Position numbers and translations under genes: made by a program. From Mycobacterium sp. 1081908.1 (GTDB lineage Bacteria > Actinomycetota > Actinomycetes > Mycobacteriales > Mycobacteriaceae), in contig NZ_LZLY01000140.1 of assembly GCF_001673535.1 (NCBI RefSeq), forward strand, positions 1-64,000: a stretch of 64,000 bases of DNA, read 5' to 3'. Under the pieces are notes generated by a model. It ran no database searches, was not told the DNA's origin, and was given only the letters and a program-made list of their open reading frames with translations. How positions within the stretch are numbered: position 1 is the first letter of the stretch; the number at the start of each line of letters is the position of its first letter. Below, piece by piece: positions 52,197-62,742 of this stretch.

Positions 52197-52565
52197 ATGA
52201 GCGCGACACGAAACCCCGCCCGGGCGGCGGCCGAAGCGGTGTCCATCGACGGCGACGTCGAGCTGATCACCGGACAGATCAGGGCGCTCAAGGACCTTGC
52301 CACGCAGGACGACGAGGAGCCGATCAGCGAAGGGCAACGCTACGACTTCAGCATCCGGTGGGGCACGGTCCTGGCCGGCCGGCTCCGGCGCCTGGTGCAC
52401 TACAGCTCGCTGGGCCGGCTGACCGACACGGACGAGCGCACCTTCGACGCGTTGCGACACGAGCTGCGCTCGCTGTCGCACCTGATAGAGCGGTTCCGGC
52501 TCGCCCAGCCGAACTTCACCGACAGCCCGCCCGCTAAGGCGAAACGCTTCCGCTCCCGTCGCTGA
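52197..52565 (+). CDS. small conserved protein, unknown function
   Basis: 122 residues from ATG 52197; AAGGGAG lies 7 bases upstream. It is cytosolic and helical with mixed charge (VELITGQIRALKDLATQDDE, later RLRRLVHYSSLG) and a basic C terminus. I do not recognise a family. It likely shares a transcript with the lipoprotein gene ending 16 bases earlier, and it converges with the zinc-ribbon gene 5 bases away. Confidence 0.68.
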   Translation: MSATRNPARAAAEAVSIDGDVELITGQIRALKDLATQDDEEPISEGQRYDFSIRWGTVLAGRLRRLVHYSSLGRLTDTDERTFDALRHELRSLSHLIERFRLAQPNFTDSPPAKAKRFRSRR

Positions 52566-52570
52566 GAAAA

Positions 52571-52849
52571 TCACTGAGGAAAATCGCCGAGAAAGTCCTT
52601 GCCGCTCAAGACGATTCCGGTGCGCGGCTTGGCGCAGTCCGGGTTGCGGCAGGTCAACGCGATCATGTAATTGTCGCGGTCCTCATCGAGGAAGAGGAAG
52701 CCGAGGTACAGGGCGCCGCCGACGTCGAAACCCTTTGCGCCGCAGCATTCGCAGTATCCGCCCTTGGCCGCGATCTGTTCGGCGACCCGCTCGCGAGCGT
52801 TCCCGTCGAGGGCGATCAGCTCGGGCCGCACCATCACGTCGGCTGTCAT
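52571..52849 (-). CDS. small zinc-ribbon-like protein
   Basis: 92 residues from ATG 52849. Two Cys pairs, GYCECCGAKG and CRNPDCAKP, form a likely zinc ribbon. The start codon is 2 bases after the stop of the molybdopterin oxidoreductase gene on the same strand, so it is the third gene of that operon. A role in maturation or regulation of the redox complex is possible but not shown by the sequence. Confidence 0.75.
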   Translation of the reverse strand: MTADVMVRPELIALDGNARERVAEQIAAKGGYCECCGAKGFDVGGALYLGFLFLDEDRDNYMIALTCRNPDCAKPRTGIVLSGKDFLGDFPQ

Positions 52850-52851
52850 GG

Positions 52852-54354
52852 TTAGATCTCCACGTCCTTGTCGTAGTGGACGTTGTCCTCTCGCCAGCCG
52901 CCCAGTCCGTAGCCGATGCCGCGGTGGTCGTCGACGAACTCGATCGCGCTGATCCACTTGGCCATCTTGAAGCCGACCTGGGTCTCCACCCGCAGCCGCA
53001 GGGGCGCACCGTGCTTGATGGGCAACGGTTTTCCGTTCATCTCGTACGCCAGGATGGTCTGCGGCTTGTAGGCCAGTTCGAGATCCATCACCTCGTAGAA
53101 CTGCCCCTCCCCCTGCGCGCTCGGTTCGTCGCGGCCGGTGTCCTGCATCGTCAGCAAGCACAGGTAACGCGCCTTGGGAAGCGGGCGCACCCGGTCGGCC
53201 AGGGCGGCCAGCGGGAGCCCCGTCCATTCGCCGATGCTGGACCAGCCCTGGACGCAGTTGTGCAAAACCCGTTGCCGGTGCGGCTCGGCCAGCGCGCGCA
53301 GCGCGTCAAGGTCGAACGTCATCGGCTCCTCGACGAGCCCACCGACCCGCAGGCGCCAGTCGACGAAGTTGTGCACGGCCATCACCTTGTACTCGGCCGA
53401 ACACGGCGGTTTGCCGTTCACGCGGTGTTCCTCCGACAGCATCCGTTCCGGGTAGTCCTGCCGGGAGTCCAACGGGCGCAGCAGGATCAGCCGCGCGCGG
53501 GTGACGACGGCGCCGAGGATGCGCCGCACCTGGACCGGGTTACGCAGGCTCCACACGGTGGCCGCGACGTGGACGGCGACGATCGCGCCGATGATCACGA
53601 ACGACAACACGATCCCCAGCGTGACGTTGCGCACGGAGCCGAAGATCATCGAGGCGTTGAGTTGACCCCAGCCCCAGAAGAAGACCATCGCCAGGTGGAT
53701 CGCGATGAACACCACGAACGCGACCAACCCGAGGAAGTGCAGGCTGCGGGCGGATTGCCGTCCGCCCCAAAGCCGCACGAACCAGGGAAACCGCGCCTCG
53801 ATCGCCGGGGACTGCGCCGCGCCGGTGAGGATCTGAAACGGGGCGAGCAGGAAGATGACACCCGCATAGGTCAGCTTCTGGATGGCGTCCAGCGGTTCGT
53901 TCGGCAGCAGCGGGGGCAGGTTGAACGTCGCATAGGTCAGGATGTCGTTGCCGGCTTCGACGAAGGTCGCCCACGAGTGCGGCCAGTACCGATGCCACTG
54001 GCCGGTGGCGAACAGCAACACGTAGTAGGACAGCCCCACCAGCACCCAGCCGATCACCGAGACGAAATGCCAGTGCCGGCCCATGCCGAGCCGCTTGTGG
54101 CCGGGCAGGGCGATCAGCGGGCTGTAGTCCTCCTCCTCGTCGAGGGTGTCGTAGAGCTTTTCGGTCGGCATCGTCTTGGTGGTGAAACGTGCCCACTCGG
54201 TGCCGGGCTTGCTGTCGTCCCGCCAATACAGCTTGGGATGCGTGGAAAGGATCTCGATCCCGCTGCGCAGCAACAGAGTTAGGAACAGGACGTTGAGCCA
54301 GTGGTCGATGCGCAGCCACGCGGGGTAGTCCAGCGGTATCACGGCCTGAGTCAT
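52852..54354 (-). CDS. fusion of cytochrome b-type membrane domain and sulfite oxidase-like molybdopterin domain
   Basis: 500 residues from ATG 54354. Residues about 1-290 form a membrane domain with at least five helices and histidines suited to haem b (LRIDHWLN, MGRHWHFVSV, SLHFLGLV, IAIHLAMV), as in formate dehydrogenase or b561 cytochromes. Residues about 330-500 form a sulfite-oxidase-fold molybdopterin domain, whose Mo-ligand Cys is in RVLHNCVQGWSSIGEW. In MsrPQ and similar systems these are separate proteins. The domain is not preceded by a Tat signal. Substrate unknown. Confidence 0.88.
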   Translation of the reverse strand: MTQAVIPLDYPAWLRIDHWLNVLFLTLLLRSGIEILSTHPKLYWRDDSKPGTEWARFTTKTMPTEKLYDTLDEEEDYSPLIALPGHKRLGMGRHWHFVSVIGWVLVGLSYYVLLFATGQWHRYWPHSWATFVEAGNDILTYATFNLPPLLPNEPLDAIQKLTYAGVIFLLAPFQILTGAAQSPAIEARFPWFVRLWGGRQSARSLHFLGLVAFVVFIAIHLAMVFFWGWGQLNASMIFGSVRNVTLGIVLSFVIIGAIVAVHVAATVWSLRNPVQVRRILGAVVTRARLILLRPLDSRQDYPERMLSEEHRVNGKPPCSAEYKVMAVHNFVDWRLRVGGLVEEPMTFDLDALRALAEPHRQRVLHNCVQGWSSIGEWTGLPLAALADRVRPLPKARYLCLLTMQDTGRDEPSAQGEGQFYEVMDLELAYKPQTILAYEMNGKPLPIKHGAPLRLRVETQVGFKMAKWISAIEFVDDHRGIGYGLGGWREDNVHYDKDVEI

Positions 54355-54370
54355 GTCGCGGCGTCCTCGC

Positions 54371-54937
54371 TCAGTCCTCCCACTGCTGCCGCTGCGGATA
54401 GGCGACATTGATGCCCAGCAGCAGCGAGAAGTGCAGTGCGAGGAAGGCGCCCGCGAACGCGAACGCGAACGATGCCGGCGCGAAGTCCCAGCGCCCGGTC
54501 GTCGCCGTCAGTGCGGGCAGGGAGGCCACCCGGGTGACGAGGGCAACGCCGATCACGACGACCGAAAGCAGGCTGCCGAAATACCAACCCGCCTGTGCCA
54601 CAGTGAGATTGCGGCCCATGGGTTTGCCGCCCACGGCAAGCGCGCCCGCCACCAGTAGGCAAGCGGCGATCACCAGAACGGCGTACCCCACGAAAAGCCA
54701 GGGCAGCGCCCCCTGGGCGGCTTGGGCGACCAACGCATAGACGTGCGTGACCGCCACGCCGACGAGCAGCGCCGCGCCCAACCCCGTCACCACCCGGGGC
54801 AGGTTGAAGGCGACGTACCCGCCCAGGCTGAGGAGTCGAAACAACCGGCTGCGGTGCCAGCTTTCTGGCCACGTCTCGACGAGAAAACCCACGGTTGCGC
54901 ACGTACCCGGGCACGGGTTTCTCAAACGCGGACTCAT
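54371..54937 (-). CDS. four-helix membrane protein next to the molybdopterin fusion
   Basis: 188 residues from ATG 54937; a start at the GTG of VGFLVETW is also possible. About four hydrophobic helices, with a histidine near one helix end (VAVTHVYALV) and another in LALHFSLLLG, could bind haem. It lies 16 bases before the molybdopterin fusion and is probably its membrane partner or assembly factor. It is divergent from the PknH-sensor-like gene with 76 bases between. Confidence 0.75.
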   Translation of the reverse strand: MSPRLRNPCPGTCATVGFLVETWPESWHRSRLFRLLSLGGYVAFNLPRVVTGLGAALLVGVAVTHVYALVAQAAQGALPWLFVGYAVLVIAACLLVAGALAVGGKPMGRNLTVAQAGWYFGSLLSVVVIGVALVTRVASLPALTATTGRWDFAPASFAFAFAGAFLALHFSLLLGINVAYPQRQQWED

Positions 54938-55013
54938 AGAAATTGCCGCTTCGACGCCGCGCCGCGGCTCGGCTACATTCGGGTCAGGATGCCGGGCTAA
55001 GGAGGCCACTGGC

Positions 55014-56009
55014 GTGAATCCTCAGGATCCCTACGGGTACGGCCCGCTCAGCTACGACCCCCTCGGTCGCATGCCCCCCGCCGGCCCGCCGGTGCGGCCG
55101 CCCGTCTTGCCACCGCCGCCCGCGGAGCCGTACCGCCCGCCGGTCAACGCGATGGCCACCCGCTCGCTGGTGTTCGCGTTCGCGTCCCCGCCCGTCGGCG
55201 CCGTGCTGGGACACCTGGCCCTGGCGCAGATCCGCCGCACGGGCGAGCTCGGCCGAAGCCGCGCGCTCGCCGCGGTGGCGCTGTCCTACGCGATCATCGG
55301 CCTCGTCGTCCTCGCGCTGGTCGGGTGGGCCACCCTGTCCGCGTTGACGTCCACCCCGAACCGCCCGGCGACCCCGGCCACCACCGCCGCGGCGCCCCCG
55401 GGCCCCACCGTCGCGCCGGACGCCGTCGCCACCGCGTTGCCCGGCCTCGGCGAGCTGAAGACCATCACCGACGACCAGAACCTCGAGGGCGGCCAGACGT
55501 GGGACCATCCGGCGCGATCCGACCGGGAGGGAACCATCGACCGACCGGAGTGCTGGGGAAGCATCGCGCCCGGGACCCCGGACGCCTACAACGTCGACGC
55601 CATCACCGGTTACCGCGCGGCGGAATTCTCCGACACCCGCAGCCTGCTCAAGTCGGTCCAGGTGATCCAGGCCGTCGTGGCGTTTCGCGACGCGCCGGCC
55701 GCGCAATCGCAGCTGGCGAACCTGCAGGACGGATGGCGCCGATGCGGCGGCACGACCGTAAGCGTGACGATTCCCGAGGCGGGGGCGATCCCGTTCTCGC
55801 TGAGCGCGCCCGCCGACGCCGGCAACGGCATTACCACGCTCGACCTGACGCCCAAGGGCCTGCAGGTGCGCTCGGCCCGCGCGGTCGCGGCCAAGGCCAA
55901 CGTCGTCGTCGACCTCTACGTGTCCTACAGCGGCACCACCGACGGCGCCAAGCCGCACCAATCGGCCGTGAGCATCGCCACCGCCGCGCTGAACAAGATC
56001 CCGGGATAG
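55014..56009 (+). CDS. DUF4190 protein with PknH-type sensor domain
   Basis: 331 residues from GTG 55014 with AAGGAGG upstream. A Pro/Tyr-rich cytoplasmic N terminus (about 1-45) is followed by two helices of the DUF4190 region (about 50-110) and a Thr/Pro linker. The C-terminal extracytoplasmic domain of about 190 residues resembles the PknH sensor domain, with Cys in RPECWGSIAPG and WRRCGGTT. It has no kinase domain. It probably senses or binds an envelope ligand. Confidence 0.87.
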   Translation: MNPQDPYGYGPLSYDPLGRMPPAGPPVRPPVLPPPPAEPYRPPVNAMATRSLVFAFASPPVGAVLGHLALAQIRRTGELGRSRALAAVALSYAIIGLVVLALVGWATLSALTSTPNRPATPATTAAAPPGPTVAPDAVATALPGLGELKTITDDQNLEGGQTWDHPARSDREGTIDRPECWGSIAPGTPDAYNVDAITGYRAAEFSDTRSLLKSVQVIQAVVAFRDAPAAQSQLANLQDGWRRCGGTTVSVTIPEAGAIPFSLSAPADAGNGITTLDLTPKGLQVRSARAVAAKANVVVDLYVSYSGTTDGAKPHQSAVSIATAALNKIPG

Positions 56010-56029
56010 GGATCTCCTAGGCTGGGCCC

Positions 56030-56998
56030 ATGAAATATCTCGACGTCGACGGGGTCGGACGGGTCAGCCGAATCGGCCTGGGCACATGGCAGTTCGGCTC
56101 GCGCGAGTGGGGCTACGGCGAGGGCTACGCCTCCGGCGCCGCGCGAGACATCGTGCGGCGCGCCCGCGCGCTGGGCGTGACGCTGTTCGACACCGCCGAG
56201 GTGTACGGGCTGGGCAAGAGCGAGCGGATCCTCGGCGAGGCGCTCGGCGACGAGCGCGCCGAGGTCGCGGTGGCCAGCAAGGTCTTCCCGGTAGCCCCCT
56301 TCCCCGCCGTCATCAAGCAGCGCGAGCGCGAGAGCGCGCGGCGGCTGGGGCTCGAGCGCATCCCGCTCTACCAGATCCACCAGCCCAACCCGGTGGTCCC
56401 CGACTCGGTGATCATGCCGGGGATGCGCGACCTGCTCGACGACGGCAAGATCGGCGCGGCCGGCGTCTCCAACTACTCGCTGGCGCGGTGGCTAAAGGCC
56501 GACGCCGCGCTCGGGCGGCCGGTAATCAGCAACCAGGTGCATTTCTCGCTCGCCCACTCCGGTGCGCTGGAGGACCTGGTGCCCTTCGCCGAGCGCGAGA
56601 ACCGGATCGTGATCGCGTGGAGCCCGCTCGAACAGGGGCTGCTGGGCGGCAAATACGGGGTGGACAACCGTCCCGGCGGCATCCGCGCGGTGAACCGCTA
56701 CTTCGGCACCGAGAACCTGCGCCGCATCGAGCCGCTGCTGCAGACGCTGCGCGACGTCGCGGCGCAGGTCGGCGCCAAGCCGGCCCAGGTCGCCCTCGCC
56801 TGGCTGATCAGCCTGCCGGGCGTCGTGGCCATCCCCGGCGCGTCCAGCCTCGAGCAGCTCGAGTTCAACGTCGCCGCCGCCGACATCGAGCTGCCCCCGG
56901 AGTCCCGCGACGCCCTCACCGGCGCGGCGCGCGCGTTCCGACCGGTGTCGAACGGGCGCTTCCTGGCCGGCCTGGTCCGCGAAAAACTGAGGGTCTAG
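56030..56998 (+). CDS. aldo/keto reductase
   Basis: 322 residues of the AKR TIM barrel. The catalytic tetrad is visible: Asp/Tyr in LFDTAEVYGLGKSE, Lys in VASKVFP, and His in LYQIHQPNP. The NADPH site near the C terminus is GVVAIPGASSLEQLEFN. The family reduces aldehydes and ketones. It starts 20 bases after the PknH-sensor-like gene. Its stop overlaps that of the convergent SDR gene (56995). Confidence 0.93.
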   Translation: MKYLDVDGVGRVSRIGLGTWQFGSREWGYGEGYASGAARDIVRRARALGVTLFDTAEVYGLGKSERILGEALGDERAEVAVASKVFPVAPFPAVIKQRERESARRLGLERIPLYQIHQPNPVVPDSVIMPGMRDLLDDGKIGAAGVSNYSLARWLKADAALGRPVISNQVHFSLAHSGALEDLVPFAERENRIVIAWSPLEQGLLGGKYGVDNRPGGIRAVNRYFGTENLRRIEPLLQTLRDVAAQVGAKPAQVALAWLISLPGVVAIPGASSLEQLEFNVAAADIELPPESRDALTGAARAFRPVSNGRFLAGLVREKLRV

Positions 56999-57774
56999 GT
57001 CTGGGCGGAGTCAGCGAACGCCGGCGGGCTCGCCGGGGCGCCCCGCGCCACCACCAGCGGCATCGACGTCGACGCGTCGGTGCGCAGGATCGTATGCACC
57101 ACGTCGATCAGGTCCTCGACCGGCATCAGCTTGCCGGGCATGCAGCCGCGCGACGCCCACAGCGGGGCGGCCTTCATGGCGAGGTCCATGTCCCAGCCGG
57201 TGGTCATGCCCGTCGCCGCATCGCCCTCTCCGCCCCCGCACTCCCCCACGATCAGGTTGGTGAAGCCGATGTCGGGATGCTCGGCCCGCCACGCCTCGAC
57301 GAGCCGTTCGAGGGCCGCCTTGCTGACGCCGTACGCGCCCAGGCCCGGCCAGGGCGGCCCGAACGTCCCCGCGTCGGAAGCCAGGTACACGACCTTGCCG
57401 GCCGACTCGGTCAGGTGCGGCACCGCGGCCGCGGTGACCAGGGCCGCGCCGATCACGTTGGTGTCGAAGACGCGCCGCCAGGTGTCGGCGTCGGTGTCGA
57501 CCATGCGGACCAGCGGGCCGACGGCCGGGGTGTAGACCAGGTTGTCGATGCCGCCGAACGCCTCGACGACACCGTCGATCGCCGACCGGCAGGACCCCTC
57601 GTCTGTGACATCGCATTCGATGGCGATCGCGCCCGGCCCCGCCTCCTTCGCCGCGGTTTCGATGCGCTCGCGGCGCCGGGCGAGCAGCGCCACCTGATCG
57701 CCGCGCTGCGCCAGGCCGACGCCGATGCAGCGCCCGAGTCCGCTCGAGGCGCCAACCACCACTGTCCTTGACAT
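56995..57774 (-). CDS. short-chain dehydrogenase/reductase
   Basis: 259 residues from ATG 57774. The NAD(P) site is VVVGASSGLGRCIGVGLA. The catalytic YxxxK is in GLGAYGVSKAALERLVE, preceded by VVYLASDAGTFG. The substrate is not predictable. An unusually good SigA-type promoter (TTGACA-N17-TACGTA, 57861-57833) lies upstream, partly inside the 3' end of glgX, so it is expressed apart from the glgX stress promoter. Confidence 0.92.
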   Translation of the reverse strand: MSRTVVVGASSGLGRCIGVGLAQRGDQVALLARRRERIETAAKEAGPGAIAIECDVTDEGSCRSAIDGVVEAFGGIDNLVYTPAVGPLVRMVDTDADTWRRVFDTNVIGAALVTAAAVPHLTESAGKVVYLASDAGTFGPPWPGLGAYGVSKAALERLVEAWRAEHPDIGFTNLIVGECGGGEGDAATGMTTGWDMDLAMKAAPLWASRGCMPGKLMPVEDLIDVVHTILRTDASTSMPLVVARGAPASPPAFADSAQT

Positions 57775-57832
57775 ATTCGCCCTCTCCTGTAACGAGCCCG
57801 CTGCAGGCACAGCGTATCGACCAGCCAGGGGG

Positions 57833-57857
57833 TACGTAACGGTCGGGCGGGTTTGTG

Positions 57858-57861
<4 letters not shown>
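57833..57861 (-). promoter_or_regulatory. SigA-type promoter for the SDR gene
   Basis: Minus strand: TTGACA (57861-57856), 17 bases, TACGTA (57838-57833). The -35 overlaps the glgX stop. The leader would be about 50 bases and ends with the ribosome site AGGAGAGGG. Confidence 0.5.
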
Positions 57862-60017
<2,156 letters not shown>

Positions 60018-60027
60018 GGCGCTCTTG

Positions 60028-60053
60028 ATACCCCGCAAACGCCGGGGTCAAAC
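60028..60053 (-). promoter_or_regulatory. SigF-type promoter for glgX
   Basis: Minus strand: GTTT (60053-60050), 16 bases, GGGTAT (60033-60028). Exact consensus, inside a GGGTTT context. The -10 ends 10 bases before ATG 60017, so the leader is only a few bases, and no ribosome site is visible. Confidence 0.65.
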
Positions 60054-60084
60054 CCGCGTTCGAAAACGCCTGTCGCACAAGCGT

Positions 60085-61266
60085 TTACGGCTTCAGGATG
60101 ACCTTGACGGCCCCGTCCTGCTTCTTCTGGAAGATCTCGTAGGCGTGCGGGGCCTCGTCGAGGGGCAGCACGTGGGTGGCGAAGGTGTCGACGCCCAGGG
60201 GATCGTCGTCGGTCAGCAGGGGCATGATGTCGTCCACCCACTTCTTCACGTTGGCCTGCCCCATCCGCAGGGTCACCTGCTTGTCGAAGAGGGTGAGCAT
60301 CGGCAGGGGGTCGGCCATTCCCCCGTAGACGCCGATCAGCGAGATGGTTCCGCCGCGCCGCACGATGTCGATCGCGGAATACAGCGCGTGGAGGCGGTCC
60401 ACGCCGGCGGTCTGCATGACCCGCTTGGCCAGCACGTCCGGCAGCATCCCGCTCGCCTGCTGAGCCAGCCGGGCGGCGGGGGAACCGTGCGACTCCATGC
60501 CCACCGCGTCGATCACCGAGTCGGCGCCGCGGCCGTCGGTCAGGTCGCGGATCGCGTCGCCGAGGGACGAATCGAGCCGGCTCAGGTCGATGGTGTGGAT
60601 GCCGCGCCCCGCGGCGCGGGCCAGGCGTTCGGGCACCAGGTCGACGGCGATGACGCGGTACCCGAGATGATCCGCGATGCGCGCGGCCATGTCCCCGATG
60701 GGGCCCAGGCCGAGCACCGCCACCGAGCCGCCGTCCGGGATGTCGGCGTAGGCCACCGCCTGCCAGGCGGTCGGCAACACGTCGGACAGGTAGACGAAGC
60801 GCGAATCCGGTGGTCCCACAGGGACTTTGATGTGGGTGAACTGCGCCTGCGGGACGCGCAGCAGTTCGGCCTGGCCGCCGGGGATTTCGCCGTAGAGCTC
60901 CGAGTAGCCGAACAGCGCCGCGCCCATCCCCTGGTCACGCACCTGGGTGGTCTCGCATTGGGTGTAGAGCTGCATGTCGCACATGTGGCAACGGCCGCAG
61001 GAGATCTGGAACGGGACGACGACGCGGTCGCCGACGCGCAGGTCGCCCGTTTGGCCGCCGACCTCGCGGACGATTCCCATCGGCTCGTGGCCCAGGATGT
61101 CCCCCGGGTTCATGAAGGCCCCGAGGATTTCGTAGAGGTGCAGGTCCGACCCGCAGATGTTGGTCGAAGTGACCTCGACGATCGCGTCGGTCGGCTGCTC
61201 GATCTTGGGATCGGGCACCGACTCCACGCGAACGTCGCGCTTGCCCTGCCACGTCACGGCTTTCAT
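60085..61266 (-). CDS. zinc-dependent alcohol dehydrogenase (formaldehyde dehydrogenase-like)
   Basis: 393 residues from ATG 61266, chosen over ATG 61272 because the promoter -10 ends 11 bases upstream. Catalytic zinc ligands lie in NICGSDLH and GHEPMGIV. The structural-zinc cysteines are in SCGRCHMCDMQLYTQC. The NAD fold motif is VAVLGLGPIGDMAARI. The family (FDH-like) oxidises primary alcohols or glutathione-free aldehyde adducts; exact substrate not known. Confidence 0.93.
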   Translation of the reverse strand: MKAVTWQGKRDVRVESVPDPKIEQPTDAIVEVTSTNICGSDLHLYEILGAFMNPGDILGHEPMGIVREVGGQTGDLRVGDRVVVPFQISCGRCHMCDMQLYTQCETTQVRDQGMGAALFGYSELYGEIPGGQAELLRVPQAQFTHIKVPVGPPDSRFVYLSDVLPTAWQAVAYADIPDGGSVAVLGLGPIGDMAARIADHLGYRVIAVDLVPERLARAAGRGIHTIDLSRLDSSLGDAIRDLTDGRGADSVIDAVGMESHGSPAARLAQQASGMLPDVLAKRVMQTAGVDRLHALYSAIDIVRRGGTISLIGVYGGMADPLPMLTLFDKQVTLRMGQANVKKWVDDIMPLLTDDDPLGVDTFATHVLPLDEAPHAYEIFQKKQDGAVKVILKP

Positions 61267-61277
61267 GTGCATGGCAC

Positions 61278-61302
61278 ATACCCGCGTCGCGCGCGCCGAA
61301 AC
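61278..61302 (-). promoter_or_regulatory. SigF-type promoter for the zinc alcohol dehydrogenase
   Basis: Minus strand: GTTT (61302-61299), 15 bases, GGGTAT (61283-61278). Exact consensus. Transcription would begin near 61271, leaving a leader of about 5 bases before ATG 61266. Confidence 0.62.
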
Positions 61303-61325
61303 GCTGCCGACCAAGGCGGGGCGCG

Positions 61326-62012
61326 CTACGCGTGGGCGCCGCGATGCCGCGGTTTGAGCGGATGTTCGCTCTCGATAAGCCCTTTGGCGATGTCGACCAG
61401 CTTGGTGTTGGACTGCTGGGACAGCCGGGTGAGGAGTTCGAACGCCTCGACGGCGTCGAGGTTGTAGCGCTCCATGATGACGCCCTTCGCCTGACCGATC
61501 GCGTCCCGGGACGCCAGCGCGCTGCGAAACTGGTCTTGCCGGCGCATCATCGACCACGCCAAGGCAACGTGGGTGGCGAAAATAGCGCCGATTTCCAGCG
61601 ATTCGTCGCCGAAGGCGTGGGGATTGTCGGCATAGAAGTTGAGCGCGGCCATGGTCCTGTCGTCGTCGAACAACTCGTACGACGCGATCGAGCGGATCGG
61701 GGTCGCCTCGAGGACGTCGCGCTGATAGCGCGGCCAGCGTCGGTCGACGTTCAGGTCGTCGACCCACATCATGTGGTGCCGCCAGTCGGCCGCCAGGCAC
61801 GGCCCCTCCTGGCGGAGGTCCTGGATCGCATCCAGGACCGCCGCATAGCGGTGGGTGGCGACCACGCTGGTGACGGTGTTGCCCCGCTCGGCGAGGGTGA
61901 TCCCCGCGTATTGGCAGCCCGGCATGTGCCGAACACCATTCTCGACCAGTTCGTGCAGCCCGGCCGTCGTCTCGGTGCCGTTGCGGTCCAGGCTGGCCAT
62001 CAGTTCCGTCAA
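61326..62012 (-). CDS. GAF-ANTAR domain RNA-binding regulator
   Basis: 228 residues from TTG 62012; ATG 62000 is an alternative. A GAF-type sensor domain (about 20-150) ends in a helix. The ANTAR RNA-binding domain is about 165-220, with ALASRDAIGQAKGVIMERYN and the two following helices. ANTAR proteins prevent transcription termination by binding paired RNA stem-loops. A weak SigF-like element (GTTT-N16-GGGTCC, 62117-62092) lies upstream. Confidence 0.9.
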   Translation of the reverse strand: MTELMASLDRNGTETTAGLHELVENGVRHMPGCQYAGITLAERGNTVTSVVATHRYAAVLDAIQDLRQEGPCLAADWRHHMMWVDDLNVDRRWPRYQRDVLEATPIRSIASYELFDDDRTMAALNFYADNPHAFGDESLEIGAIFATHVALAWSMMRRQDQFRSALASRDAIGQAKGVIMERYNLDAVEAFELLTRLSQQSNTKLVDIAKGLIESEHPLKPRHRGAHA

Positions 62013-62235
62013 CTGACCGACGACCGTGTCCTTTTCGTCCGGTATCTCATCACCCCCTCAAGGGCTTTCCGGCCTGGGGCGCCGCGGCGGTGGACCCAAC
62101 GCGTCGACCCGTAAAACGAAGCCTACGGGCCAAACAACGAAGCGCAAGCGAGGCAACCGAACCGTCCGGCAGGTGCCCGCGCACCCGAGCGCCAAGCGCC
62201 CGGTAAAACCGTTGGCGATCAACGGATTTCGTGCG

Positions 62236-62598
62236 TCAGCTGCCGTTCTTCTTGGCCGCCACGCCCTTGGCCGCATCGCGCAAACTGCGGTTGGTGGAGC
62301 GCAGGTCGGTGTTGACCGCCGAGAGCTCGGCGTTGTGGTCTTCCAGGCTCAGGATGCGGGCAATGCCGGCCAGATTGACCCCGGCGTCGACCAGGGCGCT
62401 GATGCGCTGCAGCCGGGCCAGGTCGTCGGCGCTGTAGCGCCGCGTTCCGCCGTCGCTGCGGGCCGGGCTCAACAGCCCGTGCCGCTCGTAGAGGCGCAGC
62501 GACTGCACCGGGACGCCGGAAAGTTCGGCGGCGACGGAGATTCCGTACACCCCGCGATCCGGCGCCGGCGCCCCGGGGTCGCCAGTGCTCTCGGTCAT
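62236..62598 (-). CDS. MerR-family regulator beside hsp18
   Basis: 120 residues from ATG 62598 with GAGGAGA upstream. The N-terminal winged-helix motif is YGISVAAELSGVPVQSLRLY with the MerR stretch YERHGLLSPARSDGGTRRY. A coiled coil and a Lys-rich tail follow. It has no metal-binding Cys, and it is shorter than HspR. It is divergent from hsp18 and is the likely controller of that promoter. Confidence 0.92.
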   Translation of the reverse strand: MTESTGDPGAPAPDRGVYGISVAAELSGVPVQSLRLYERHGLLSPARSDGGTRRYSADDLARLQRISALVDAGVNLAGIARILSLEDHNAELSAVNTDLRSTNRSLRDAAKGVAAKKNGS

Positions 62599-62644
62599 CG
62601 GGCATCTCCTCAGGTGAGTCGCTCAGAAAATCTGTTTACCACAC

Positions 62645-62674
62645 TTGCATATCACCTGTCGACAGTGCTATAAG
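62645..62674 (+). promoter_or_regulatory. promoter of hsp18 with central dyad
   Basis: TTGCAT (62645-62650), 18 bases, TATAAG (62669-62674), a SigA-type promoter. The palindrome CTGTCGACAG (62656-62665) lies centrally between -35 and -10, where MerR-type activators bind. Confidence 0.55.
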
Positions 62675-62678
62675 AAAT

Positions 62679-62696
62679 CTATGTCATTGGACATAG
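62679..62696 (+). promoter_or_regulatory. inverted repeat at the hsp18 transcript start
   Basis: CTATGTC-ATTG-GACATAG, a perfect 7-base dyad with a 4-base centre. It lies just past the -10, about 45 bases before the start codon. It may be a second operator for the MerR regulator or a repressor site. Confidence 0.55.
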
Positions 62697-62742
62697 GTAA
62701 TAGCCACTTCACAACCGCAGATTGGAGTGAAAGGTGACCGCC

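Noticed and set aside
62599..62742. HspR HAIR element or DosR box upstream of hsp18
   Set aside because: Neither CTTGAGT-N7-ACTCAAG nor the DosR palindrome occurs; only the two other dyads are present.
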